A stretch of 64,000 nt of DNA from Stenogyne calaminthoides (lineage: Eukaryota > Streptophyta > Magnoliopsida > Lamiales > Lamiaceae), in the NCBI GenBank assembly GCA_037126765.1, contig JBBCBC010000012.1, forward strand, positions 14,694,001-14,758,000. Direction: 5' to 3'. The translations under genes and the position numbers were made by a program. The notes under the pieces were generated by a model. The model saw only the letters and a program-made list of their open reading frames with translations. It did no database searches and was not told the DNA's origin. Within the stretch, counting starts at the first letter, position 1. Every line of letters begins with the position of its first letter. Below are positions 11,540 through 22,030 of the stretch, piece after piece.

Positions 11540-13708
11540 TTAGGCTTTTTGTGCAGCCGGTCTAAATCTTTGATGACTCGGGTTTAGGTAACCTTTACCC
11601 TTAGGCAAGTGGGGTTCGGGTTGCTGTCTCTTGAATCTGGTCTTCAAGTATCTTTCGAGGACTTGGTCTCTTGATTGAGAATGTCTCTGCCGAGTGTTTC
11701 TCATCCGAGGATTCTCTCGATGGTTCAAGTGTGGAGACTTTTCGGGTTTGCATTCTTAGCCCCGAGGCTTTGAAGTACTTGCTCGAACTTTCCAATCGAA
11801 AGTGCTCGAGTTTTCTAGCCTTCACCGAGGTTTGGACTTTCCAACCCGATCATTGATTTTTTTTTGAAACCATGGGTTCTTTTCCCTTGTCTACAACCTT
11901 GGGCATTTCTTCAGTTTGAAGTGTGGGTGCCACTGATTTTACAAAGATTGTCTTCTTGCTACTTGATGTAGCATTTAGATGACCTTGTGAGGTTCCCCCT
12001 GGAGTGTATCCCAATCCAGATTTTATAGTGGCAGATCTCTGGTAACTCTAAATTTCATCTATTACTTTAGATGCAGTATTCAATAGAGTTAACTTCTTCT
12101 GTGCACTATCCTCACAGTTCTGTAGAGTTTCATGCTTCTCAGAGAGGTCATTGAACTTAGTTCTGATCAGCTGAATTTCTTCAGTGGATTTCTCTAGCTT
12201 TTCAGTTAGGGTCATTATCAACTTCTCTTTCTCTGAGAGTTGTACTTTCAGAACATCTAGTTCATCAGTAGCTCCCATTAATTGAGAAATGATCTCAGTT
12301 TTGCTAGAGTCTTTCCATTTTAGATTTTCAGTCTTCAGTTCCTTATTCTGCTCTTGAGTTTCATTTAGCAGTTCTTGTAAAACATCATAGTCCTTCATCA
12401 GATTCTCAAATGAATCCATCAGGTCAAATTGACTGTTTACAGTTGAACTTGACAACTCTTGTGCTAGTGTAGGAGCAACAACAGAGAAAGAAGAGTTTAC
12501 CTCCTCAATGGCCATCAGACAAATGTCATCACTTTCACTGTCTAAGAATATTTCATCTGAAGAGCTAGATCCCTCCTCAGAATGTTCTTCTTCTGCAACC
12601 ATGGCCTTTTTGCTTGAGAACTTCTTGTCTCTTTTAGTTTGCCTTTCTCTTCTCTCCTTAGCACTCAGATCTGGACAATCATACTAGAAGTGACCTTTCT
12701 TTTGGCAATTATAGCATCTGTTGGTATCATCATCCTGATCACTTTCTTCTTTGGACTTGGAGTCCTTCTTTCTGGATGAAGATCCTTCAGTTTTCAGGAC
12801 CTTTCTCTTCTCAGTTGGTTTGTCCTCAGGTTTCTTCTGGTACCTGTGATTCATGTAATAGCTTTTGTATTTTCCATATCGACTATTAAGTCTTTCAAAC
12901 CTCCTTGCCATCAGTGCTAGCTTATCCTCAAGTTCATCCTGATTCTTAGCAAGGGAGTTCTTAGACTCTCTAGTTTTACAGGTTTTATCTTTGGCTTTTA
13001 AAAAGCCACATTTTTACTAGATGATGAATCATCTTTGCTGTCAGCCTTTTTGAATTTCTTATCAATTACAAACTCATAGGCCTTCAGCTCAGAGAAGACT
13101 TGTTGATAGGGCATTGAATTAATGTTTTTGGTGTTTTCAATCACCACTGCATGTATATCCCATTTCTTAGAAAGACCTCTAAGAATTTTCAATGCAATTT
13201 CTCTTTGTGGATATTTCTTTCCAAGTGCATTTAGATCATTCATGATACTAGTGAATCTGACTTCCAATTTGTCAATTGATTCACCTTCTTCCATTTCAAA
13301 ACTGTCAAACTTTCCTATTGCAACTGAAAGTTTGTTTTCCTTGATATGATCTGTGCCTTGGCACATTACAGCTAGTGTATCCCAAATTTCTTTGGCAGTA
13401 TTGCAGTGAGAGATCATTCCCATCACACCATCATCAATTGTACTGTATAGTGTGTCTTTAGCAATGTAGTCTAGATTGACTAACTTTCTCTCCTCAGGAG
13501 TCAGTTGGTCATCAGACTTAGGAAATTCTGCTCTAGGATCAATTCTCTCATCATCTGTTCCTCTGGGATTCACCACAGTAAATTGGAATGGCCCTTCAGA
13601 GACCACTCTCCACATTCGTTCATGTTTAGAATACAGATGAGCCTGCATTCTTAGTCTCCACAAATCATAGTTCTCCACTGAGAACATGGGAAGTTTCTTA
13701 GAAGACAT
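11540..13708 (-). pseudogene. gag: Sirevirus-like gag, copy B (several breaks)
   Basis: The gag reads from the ATG at 13708 (MSSKKLPMFSVENYD). Residues 1-236 form the copia gag polypeptide domain up to a frameshift at about 12998, where two extra bases in an A/T run relative to copy A create a stop. A basic region follows (12911-12684) with the zinc knuckle CYNCQKKGHF, cut by TAG at 12684-12686. Next comes an acidic Ser-rich segment and a ~150-residue coiled coil (12602-12048). The segment 11247-12047 toward protease is out of frame, unusually rich in TCG/CGA, and carries only short basic fragments (11540-11825). The gag coiled-coil extension is typical of Sireviruses. Confidence 0.82.
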
Positions 13709-13818
13709 TTTAACTGAGTCTTTTAAGAATTCAGCAAAAAGATCAGTTCAGATAGACCACAAGTATTTTTAGCAAATAAAACTTTGGTCAACAAAGCAGG
13801 TGGTCAAGTTGAACCACT

Positions 13819-13830
13819 GCTCTGATACCA
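13819..13830 (-). other. Primer-binding site of copy B
   Basis: The minus strand reads TGGTATCAGAGC, complementary to the initiator Met tRNA 3' end, 2 nt inside the LTR at 13833. It is identical to the site of copy A. Confidence 0.9.
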
Positions 13831-13832
13831 CT

Positions 13833-15985
13833 TGTTGGTCCCGGTGCAAACGAGTCTTACACGTGTATGGGGGGAATACACGTGTTCAGTGTTTTTAAAA
13901 CTTTTTCTTACTGAGGTCAGCTTGGGTCAGATAATCCTGAAGATTAGGTCCTGAGAAGCACAAATGACTCTGAGTCAAAGTCTACTGAGACAGTGATCCT
14001 GAGTTGCTTTCAGAAACCTCAGATAATCCCAACTGAGTCCTGAGTTTCAGAGATCCTGAGTTGCTTGGATCAGATAACTAACTTACTGAACCCTCAGAAG
14101 AGTAAGTTCAGTTTGGTAACTATCTGTTCTAGCTACTCAGATGTGCGGAATGGTTGGCCCTTTAATTTATACTCGTTTTAAAGCTTTGCTGAAAACCTTC
14201 CTTTAATGGAATAGTGATTAGGCTGTGATTCAATTACATGCAACTTCCAGTGGATTGATTCCAACTGAAATATCAGTGAAAATATGCTTTTAAACTCAGT
14301 GATGCAACAGTTAAGCACAGTTAAAGAAAGCAATAAACAACACAGCAATTATAGTGGTTTAGAGACTCAAGCTCCTACGTCCACTCTCTCTGATCCTCAG
14401 AGAAATTCACTAATCACTTCTGAGCTTTCTGACTACCTCGGGCAGTTTACTTACTCAACTCGGCCCTGAGCTTTCTAACTACTCCACGTAGTTTACTTAC
14501 TCAACCCGACCTTGAGCTTTCTGACTACCTCCGTAGTTTACTTACTCAAACACAAACAAGCTTTCAGACTACCTCTGTAGCTTACTAACTTCTTCTCTAG
14601 AGCTTTCTGACTACTCCGCGTAGTTTACTAACTCTTTACAACTCTTCTCACCAACAAACACACTCCAACTACCTTCTCAAGGGTTTCGGGTTTCTGGTTG
14701 GTTTCCAACTAGGATGAGATATCCTTTACAATGAAGTACAATGCAAAGGCTAGGATATCTCGACTAAGCTTTGAATATATCTTATCAAACTAGGCTTAGT
14801 TTAGTGAGCTCTCTTCAATATAAAAGCACTTGGGAAATTCTAAGTTTTTCGAGTGCTTTAACTTTGCGATAATAAGTTTGAGCTTCTTGAGTTGCTTATA
14901 AATTTCCCGTAACCTTACAATGTAGAGGGTCACTAGTATTTATAGGCATATACCAAGGTCACTCTTGAAAAACTATCCGTTGGAGAGATAGCTTCGTGAG
15001 TTTCCTCTTATGGTGTGTGAGGAACGGCTATCTTTAGGGTTTGAAACTCCCTAACACGTTTTAGGCAATAGCCTTTCATGTAGCCGGTCTTCACTTTTTG
15101 CAGTCTGGAACTTTTGTACATCTGACATCTTTTTTGGTGACTGTCCTTTATCGATTGTCGATATAGATGCGATGTTGTCTTCCTCTTTTTGACTTTTGTC
15201 TCCAGTTAAAGGTAGACACCTTCAACGGCTCTTTTGGTTACAAACTCTGAGTTGATATAACCTTAACAACACTTTGTCTTAGTTCCTTTTGTTTGCATGG
15301 AATGTCTTGGGCAATATCTATTTTTCTAAGGAATCGCGATCTTCTCAGTATTGCATCCTTGGATAGATATTTTTGATTGCCTCGGAACATTGGGTTTATC
15401 TTGAGCATTGATACATTCTTTGAGTCTTGATAATTCTTTGTGCCTTCGATATTCTTGATCTTGATTCTTACATGTACGTGTCTTGAGTCTTACGAGTCTT
15501 GAGGTTTTTTGAGTCTTGGCGTCTTACGAGTCTTGAGTCTTGAGTCTTCCGAGTCTTGAGTCTTCGAGTCTTCACGAGATATCTTGGTGATATCTTGAGT
15601 CTTCATGATGAGTCTTCCGTTCCTCGATTTCATCTTGAGTCTTGATATCTCGTTTTTCAATTGAGTCTTGATATCTCGATTTCATCTTGAGTCTTGATAT
15701 CTCGATTTCAATCGAAGAGTCTTGATTTCGGTTTTTCTTCGAGTCTTGAAACTTAGTTTCATCATCGAAACTTCGGTTTCTTTGTAAACATACTTGAGTT
15801 CTTGTAATCTTGAGATCTAAACCCCGATCTATATTTCTTTCGACTATACATTTTGCAGATATCATCCTGAATACTATAAAACTGAATCCTGGCTCAACTA
15901 TCAAGATTATCCTGAACATGTCATACTCAGGGGTATTGGGATCTAATCAAAATCATATATCTTTTTTTAAATTCATCTCCCAACA
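13833..15985 (-). repeat. 5' LTR of copy B (2153 bp)
   Basis: Bounded by TGTTGGGAGATG (minus, from 15985) and CCAACA at 13833, next to the PBS. Collinear with 1460-3643. It has the same leader array of palindromic ~55-bp units (about 14418-14640) and the TTGAGTCTTGATATC array (about 15470-15740). The first ~700 bases are poorer in CpG than the other LTR, while about 15120-15850 is richer in CpG and shows many indels. Confidence 0.88.
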
Positions 15986-16669
15986 CACACTATAAATACA
16001 AGCTCTTCCATCAAATTAAGTGTGGAAAAATGCTATCAAGCCAAGAGCCATATCTTAAAGCATTCCCACCATAGAACACAAATCTGTAGATATCCAAAAT
16101 ATATTCAAGAGTGTTCTAAACCCAATCTAAGCAACCAACGATATATCCTAAGCTTAGAGAGATTTTCCCAACCTTAGCATAAAGGCTAAACCATTGTACG
16201 GGGAAATCTCAACCTAGTTGGAGACACCAACCAAACCCAAACCCTATTGTTAGGTAGTTTGTGTGTGATTGTTGGAGTTGTAAAGAGTTAGTAAGTTGCA
16301 GTTGAGTCAGCCAGAAGCTCTAGAGAAGAAGTGAGTAAACTGTTTTAGACAGTCAGAAAGCTTGTATGGCAATCCCGTGGAGGGTGATAAGTCCCGTTTG
16401 AGTGAGAGCTCGTTAAATATCTGTAGGCAATCCCGTGGAGGGAGATAAGTCTCGTTTGAAGGAATTTCCCTAGGATAAAGGAGAGTGGATGTAGGAGCTT
16501 GAGCCTCCGAACCACTATACTTTGTTGTGTTCTTTATTGCTTTATGTTCTTACTTGTCATATGCATTTGGTTATAAGCAAAACACATTGGTTAAAAGAAA
16601 AAATTTTAAAATCACCATTTCTCCCCCCTCCCTTTTTTCATAAGATTAAATTATTTTTTGGGACCAACA
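15986..16669 (+). repeat. Right part of an E-family LTR split by the A/B array
   Basis: Starting with TATAAATACAAG, this matches 62886-63647 (LTR of element E) nearly base for base and ends with the same GGGACCAACA. No PBS follows at 16670, so it is a 3' LTR end or a solo LTR. The A/B array is inserted exactly before the TATA box of this LTR; the left part lies outside the window. CACAC at 15986-15990 is the flanking candidate target duplication. Confidence 0.8.
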
Positions 16670-18992
16670 TTTAGTTTTTCTCAAATCGAGTGTCAAATGC
16701 AATCACCTATTTAAGAAAATTTAGAATCAAAATAGAAAATCCTCATTGAGCTTAAAGAATCAGCGTGTGAACATTTACAAAAAAAAAAAGGCAGATTTGC
16801 TGCTGAAGTTGTCATTATTACTGAAGAAAGAATTAGTTCAATGGTCCTTGCTTTTCCAAATAAAATGTCATCATTGGGAACTTTCCTACCTTTTTGTACA
16901 GTATTGAGAGGTTCATTTATTTTATTTTTTCATGAAAATAATAGAGAAATGAAAAATATTTCATTTATAACATGATAAACATTAAATTATGGGGAAAATG
17001 AAACACATAATTTGTGGTTATGACCAAATTAAGAAATTAGATTATCCATCAGTTCTTTTCAATTGCAGATCCATTATAGATTTCAGTTTCACATTTCTCA
17101 TGTTCTTCTTTGTGAATGATTTCAATTGTCTTCTTTTCTATTTATGAATTGTGTATATTTTATTTTGTTTTGAAGGTTAGATCAATATACTAAACATATA
17201 ACTTTTTTCTCCTAATATCAAATTTGTTATGCATTTATATCCATTTTTGTTGCATTCATCCTAAAAGGTGATATCCGCTTAAATTTGTTCAATCTGATTT
17301 TTTTTCTTCTAATCTTAAATAATGTTTGATTGTGAGACTATGACTTCAAAATTATCAATATTCATTTTACCGTTCTGTTTTCCGCTAAAATGTTTTCTCT
17401 CTGCCTTTGTTTTAGGCTATGACTCATAATTTTTTTTCTTTTCGAACTCTTTATTTTCTCTGTTCGCCAAAGATTCTTCTTCTTTCGCCTAACAATGAGT
17501 TTTTATATTAGTTCAATTTATTTTATAGTTCGATGTTGCAAGTCCATAAATAGGTAAAAAATATTTCAATTCATATAGTTTTCGGGAATTCTCAAAGTGT
17601 TAAGTTTGTTTTGAAGTTTAATTTGTGTAATTTGTAATGCGTTTATCTAATGGCGAGGTTTTCACCAATATTCTAATTTGTGATATGTTGAATTTTTTAA
17701 AATATTGAATTGGTTTGATATGAAGAATTTCAGTTATATAATTTAGCATGTAAATATTTTTAAGATTACAGTCTCTCATTTCTTTCTTCCAAACCTATGT
17801 GCTACAAGATGAGTGAACCTTCTTACTATGATTTTTTATTTTTATTTTTGCCTTGAATGTAGTTTTTTAAACAAATAAAACTGTATATTTCATTTCACGA
17901 TCTCTTTTAAATCATGCCTTGAATGTAGTGCAAAATTTCCCCGTGATTTTCTTAAATTGGTGCTAAATTCATTTTAGAATTTTTACTAATTTGTTTTTTA
18001 TTTCCATTTCAATAGGTCTGTGATAATATGTTTGGGATGTCCCATTGATCCATTGAATAGTTGTTTACTGTCATAACTTAACTCTCTCTGTAAGATTTAG
18101 CTATGGTCGATTAAAGTGGTTTAGAACATTAACTTTAGCATAAAAAATTTCACTTTTAATCTGCCAATTCTTTTTAAATAACATTTCACATTGAATTTGT
18201 ACCTACAGAGTTGACTTATTAATTATGTAGGTTCTAGAGTCAAGTAGAGTAGGCAAGAAGATAACATGTACATATATTTTATTTGTGCTATTCACAATGA
18301 GAATTTGGCATGCATTGACTATGAAGCCAAGAATATATACATGTCATATAATTGGAGCCACCTATTTCATCTCATTTTGTTTTCAACTTTTTATGGATTC
18401 TCAAATTTGAAAGAGTTTGCTCAGTTTATTTTATTTTTCTTTATGATTTTGTATATGAGATGAATACGAGATTTTATTTTTGTAATTGTGAAGTGTCTTG
18501 ATCGAGACAATTGCAGTGAAATTTTGGGACTCAATTTGTTACCTTTTCTATATAAAAAAAATTAGGTAATTTTTTTTTTTTAATTGTTCCTTAGTAGAGC
18601 AGGTAAGCTAGGTGGATTTCAAGAAAATATACGAAAGTTAATGAGGAAGTCTTTTGTGGCACAGTTTTATACATGAGATGGAGTTCCACTTTAACATTTG
18701 AATCGTGTTTCCCTTTAAAATATGATTGGACTGGGTTCCATAAGTTCATGGATCATATAATATAGTAAATTAGATTTGTCTTATATATGAAATAGTCTCT
18801 TATAACTCTTAAAGATATCTCTTAAGTTGATTAATACACACACAATATAATATTGTGACGAAATACCATAGGATGTTCATATCATAAAAAGATATTAATT
18901 TTAAATTATTATATTGATCAATTTATATTATATTCTATATACATTATCAACATTATTAAATGTTGAATAATATTATTCTAATCTAATATATA

Positions 18993-19041
<49 letters not shown>

Positions 19042-19421
19042 ATCGTGATATTTGACATTTTAATAGATTTATATAATTAAGATTATTAATCAATCTTCTA
19101 AAGTATAGGATAAAAAATAACCACCCATGAAAATAAATCTTTAATTGATGTTATTCAAATATAAAATTTATATAGTATATGAGATTTGGTTTTTAAAATT
19201 AGTAGATTGTCAAAATGATTAATGATTCAATTAAATTAAACATTATATGACTTTACAATTTAGTTAAGAAATTGAACTGACAATAAATCGGTGGATCATC
19301 TAAAAATGTTGTAGATCAAGTTAATATTCTCATTACACAAGTTTCAATTATATTTATTTCAATTTAAAGTATATTCATAATACATTTTAGAAATGATATA
19401 TATATCTATATAAAAAAGAAA
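16670..19421. other. Gene-free AT-rich intergenic DNA with (TA)n
   Basis: Stops are dense in all frames and codon-like structure is absent. A TA/CATA microsatellite occupies about 18976-19041. A 65-codon open stretch at 18266-18463 has no recognisable features and is treated as chance. No RNA gene was seen. Confidence 0.55.
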
Positions 19422-19711
19422 TTGCTCCCTTGGTCCCAACATTTTGTTCACATGTGACGTGACACACATATTAAGAGGATGGAATAATGAGTAGGGTTTT
19501 GAGGGGTAATTTTGTAAACGTTTATTAATAAAGTAAATAGAGGAGTTGAATTGTGTGTATGTGTGGGAATAAAAGTAATGACATTTTGTGTAAATTTGTG
19601 AATATTGTTAGGGTGTAGTTAAAAAGGGTTTTTCTTTTTTAGGGTGTTAACATAATGTTGGGACGTACCGAAAAAGAAAGGTATGAACAAAATTGCGGGA
19701 CGGAGGTAGTA
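19422..19711. mobile_element. Stowaway-like MITE
   Basis: The left end GCTCCCTTGGTCCC..ATTTTGTTCA is matched in inverted orientation by TACTACCTCCGTCCCGC..ATTTTGTTCA at the right end (19711). The CTCCCTCCGTCCC-type terminus and small size (~290 bp) are typical of Tc1/mariner-derived Stowaway MITEs. Non-coding. Confidence 0.6.
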
Positions 19712-19879
19712 AACAATAATTTTTTAAATTAAAGAGTAAATATTATTTTATTTTACCAATAATATATGTTATATTCTATTATTCCTAATATAATTAGATC
19801 ATATTCATGATTTAGCACATAATTTTATTATAAATATATATTAATTAATATCCATTTTAATCTTGAATTTATGTAGAAT

Positions 19880-20105
19880 TAAGGATGAACTATAATGAAT
19901 TAAGAATGGTTGGTTTTATAGAGATTAATAATATGTTGCGGACTCTTAACAAGTCTTTGCAGGACATTGAGGGTATGCCAATCCTAATCCTAATTTTTCA
20001 TCTCAGAATATATTCTTGATGATGGAATTTGCATACAACATATTAGAATTGAAGATTTAGTATGAGTATTTACTGAGTGGACTTAGTGATGAACAACATA
20101 ATCAT
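19880..20105 (+). pseudogene. Helitron Pif1-like helicase, upstream fragment
   Basis: Plus-strand translation around 19890-20105 gives fragments such as INNMLRTLNKSLQDIEGMP, resembling the region before the helicase domain of plant Helitron RepHel proteins. It has several stops. The fragment ends at LSDEQHNH, where element D is inserted, and resumes after 23811. Assignment is from remembered family motifs and is moderate only. Confidence 0.5.
20101..20105. repeat. Target-site duplication of element D (left)
   Basis: ATCAT directly precedes the LTR at 20106 and is repeated at 23812-23816 directly after the other LTR. A 5-bp duplication is expected for copia-type integration and shows that D entered as a unit. 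Confidence 0.9.
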
Positions 20106-21892
20106 TGTGAGGTCCCGATTGAAACCGATTTTGCGCGTGCGGAAGCAAAACATGTAATATGATGCATATAAAACAGGGGTGAGGGAATGGTGATACCAAA
20201 TTTTTCGCTTTTAAGAACATGTGTGTTGTTTTGCTTATAACTGAATGCATATGACAAATATAAACATAAAGCAGTAAAGAACACACGATATTTTATAGTG
20301 GTTCGGACGAAACCCGTCCTATGTCCACTCTTCCCTTAACACAGGGGAACCTTAACCGACTTTAACATGCGGGACTTATACCCCTCACGGGATGGCCGAG
20401 ATGTTTACCGAGTTCACACTCAAGCAGGACTTATCACCCTCACGGGATTGCCGATAAATGTTTAACGAGTTCACACTCAAGCGGGACTTATCACCCTCAC
20501 GGGATTGCCGATAGATGTTTATTGAGTTCACACTCACCTACAAACTTATCCTATCAAACTGGTTTGGGTAAGGTTTGTTTGGTTTTCTACTAGGTTGAGA
20601 TTTTCCCTTACATTTGTTTAGCCTCAATGCTAAGGATGGGAAAATCTCTCTAAGCTTAGGATATAGCATTTGTGCTTAGATCTAGGGTAGAACACTCTTG
20701 AATATCTGCGTGTATTTCTAGCTCTGTGTTCTATGGTGGGAATGCTTGAGTATATAGGATTGGGAGCACAATTCCTGTTGAATGCCTTAGTCATGCTACG
20801 ATCAGGCCATATTTCAGGACTCGCATCATCTGGCACACGACCTTGGCTGGGAACTGCTGGAACCCATATCTTCTTAGCTCTGTAGCATCGTTTGCTACAT
20901 TCTTCACACTCTTTCGCATTAATTCCCCACTTGATAATGAAGGAAGAACTTGTATTTATAGTGTGGATTTGAATGTTACCGTTGGAGAGAATCACATTCA
21001 AATCCATACTACTTTGTGGCTTTTTGCAGCTTTTTCAGGCTTGTCGTCTTCCTCTCATTGGTCAACGTCAGCTGAATCTAACGGCTATATTCTTCAGTTT
21101 CTTCTGAGTCTCTAATGGCTATATTCTTCAGGATCTTCTGAGTCTCAGGATCTTGATTCTGTCACGAGCCTTGAGTTATCCCGAGCTATCCGAACCTTGA
21201 GGTTATCTCGAGCCTTGAGTTATCTCGAAATTTATCCCCGAACGCCCGAGGTTTATCGAGCTATCGAACCTTCCAAGTTATATGAGCCTTGAGTTATCGA
21301 GCCTTGAGGTTCTTGATAACCTATCGAGTCTCAAGTTCTTGATTCAATGAGACTTCTCTTGGCCGGACCTTATGCGTCGGGCATACTAACACTCGGGCTT
21401 CTGCGAGTTCGATTCTCTGAATTCGGACATCATCGACCCCTCAGTCACATTATTTCAAATTTATTTGATTTCTTCTTTGCACGATCGATCGGCTTCGGTG
21501 ATCAGATCAACATATCTTCAGGATCATCTCAGGATAGCATCAGGTCATCTGCATTAGGTTAGCATATCAGTTTATCATATCTGATCTCGATCAGTCTCAT
21601 CTGCTCATCTTCTGATTTGCAACCTTCTCTTCTGATTTGCTGGCTTTAGCTTTTTCTTCACATTTGATTTGCACAGCTCATCAGTTGATTCCGGAACTCA
21701 TCTGACTCATCTGATCTCAATCACGACTCGTCTGCAGCCTCGTCTGATCTCGATCATCTTCTTCTGATTTCTTGAGTTCCCCCTCAATTTGTTCTTTCGT
21801 TCCCCCTTAACTTGTTATCTGTAAATTAGCTTGAATAACACAAATTAAAAATGTTTTGGCATAAATTATCAAAACTAAAATATCCCAACAAT
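20106..21892 (-). repeat. 3' LTR of element D
   Basis: It carries TATAAATA on the minus strand (20953-20960) just downstream of a 13-bp inverted repeat (20964-20976 with 20994-21006). The leader has three ~63-bp tandem units at about 20367-20535 (GGGACTTATCACCCTCACGG). The U3 (about 21170-21330) has repeated CGAGCCTTGAGTTATC phrases. No protein is encoded. Confidence 0.88.
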
Positions 21893-21909
21893 TTCCCCCT
21901 TTTTGATAA
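21893..21909 (-). other. Polypurine tract of element D
   Basis: The minus strand reads ATCAAAAAGGGGGAAAT directly before the 3' LTR start TGTTGGGAT. It is identical to the tract of copy B. Confidence 0.85.
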
Positions 21910-22017
21910 TGATGCAAAACATTAAAAAATATATGCATTTATACAGAGATCGGGTTTTTGTTTTTAAAAAGATCAGTTCAGGTGGTCACTTTGAAAGCTG
22001 TGATCTTTAGAACTCCC

Positions 22018-22029
22018 GCTCTGATACCA
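22018..22029 (-). other. Primer-binding site of element D
   Basis: The minus strand reads TGGTATCAGAGC one base inside the 5' LTR edge at 22031. Complementary to initiator Met tRNA. Confidence 0.88.
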
Positions 22030-22030
22030 C

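Larger units (their letters stand above)
1460..15985 (-). mobile_element. Copy B: full-order Sirevirus-like Ty1/copia retrotransposon
   Basis: From high to low coordinate (element 5' to 3') the order is LTR, Met-tRNA PBS, gag, protease-integrase, reverse transcriptase-RNase H, extra ORF, polypurine tract, LTR. Integrase before RT is the copia order. The ~2.2 kb LTRs, the gag coiled-coil extension, the extra ORF after pol and the PPT context (AAAAAGGGGGAAATTGTTGGG) are known traits of the Sirevirus lineage. Every ORF has frameshifts or stops, so this copy cannot be autonomous. It shares its 3' LTR with copy A in a tandem unit of about 12.37 kb. Five bases CACAC (15986-15990) follow the outer LTR and may be a target duplication whose partner is off-window. 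Confidence 0.88.

Noticed and set aside
20341..20540. CRISPR-like regularly spaced repeats
   Set aside because: Units of ~63 bp follow head to tail without unique spacers, lie inside an LTR, and the host is a plant.
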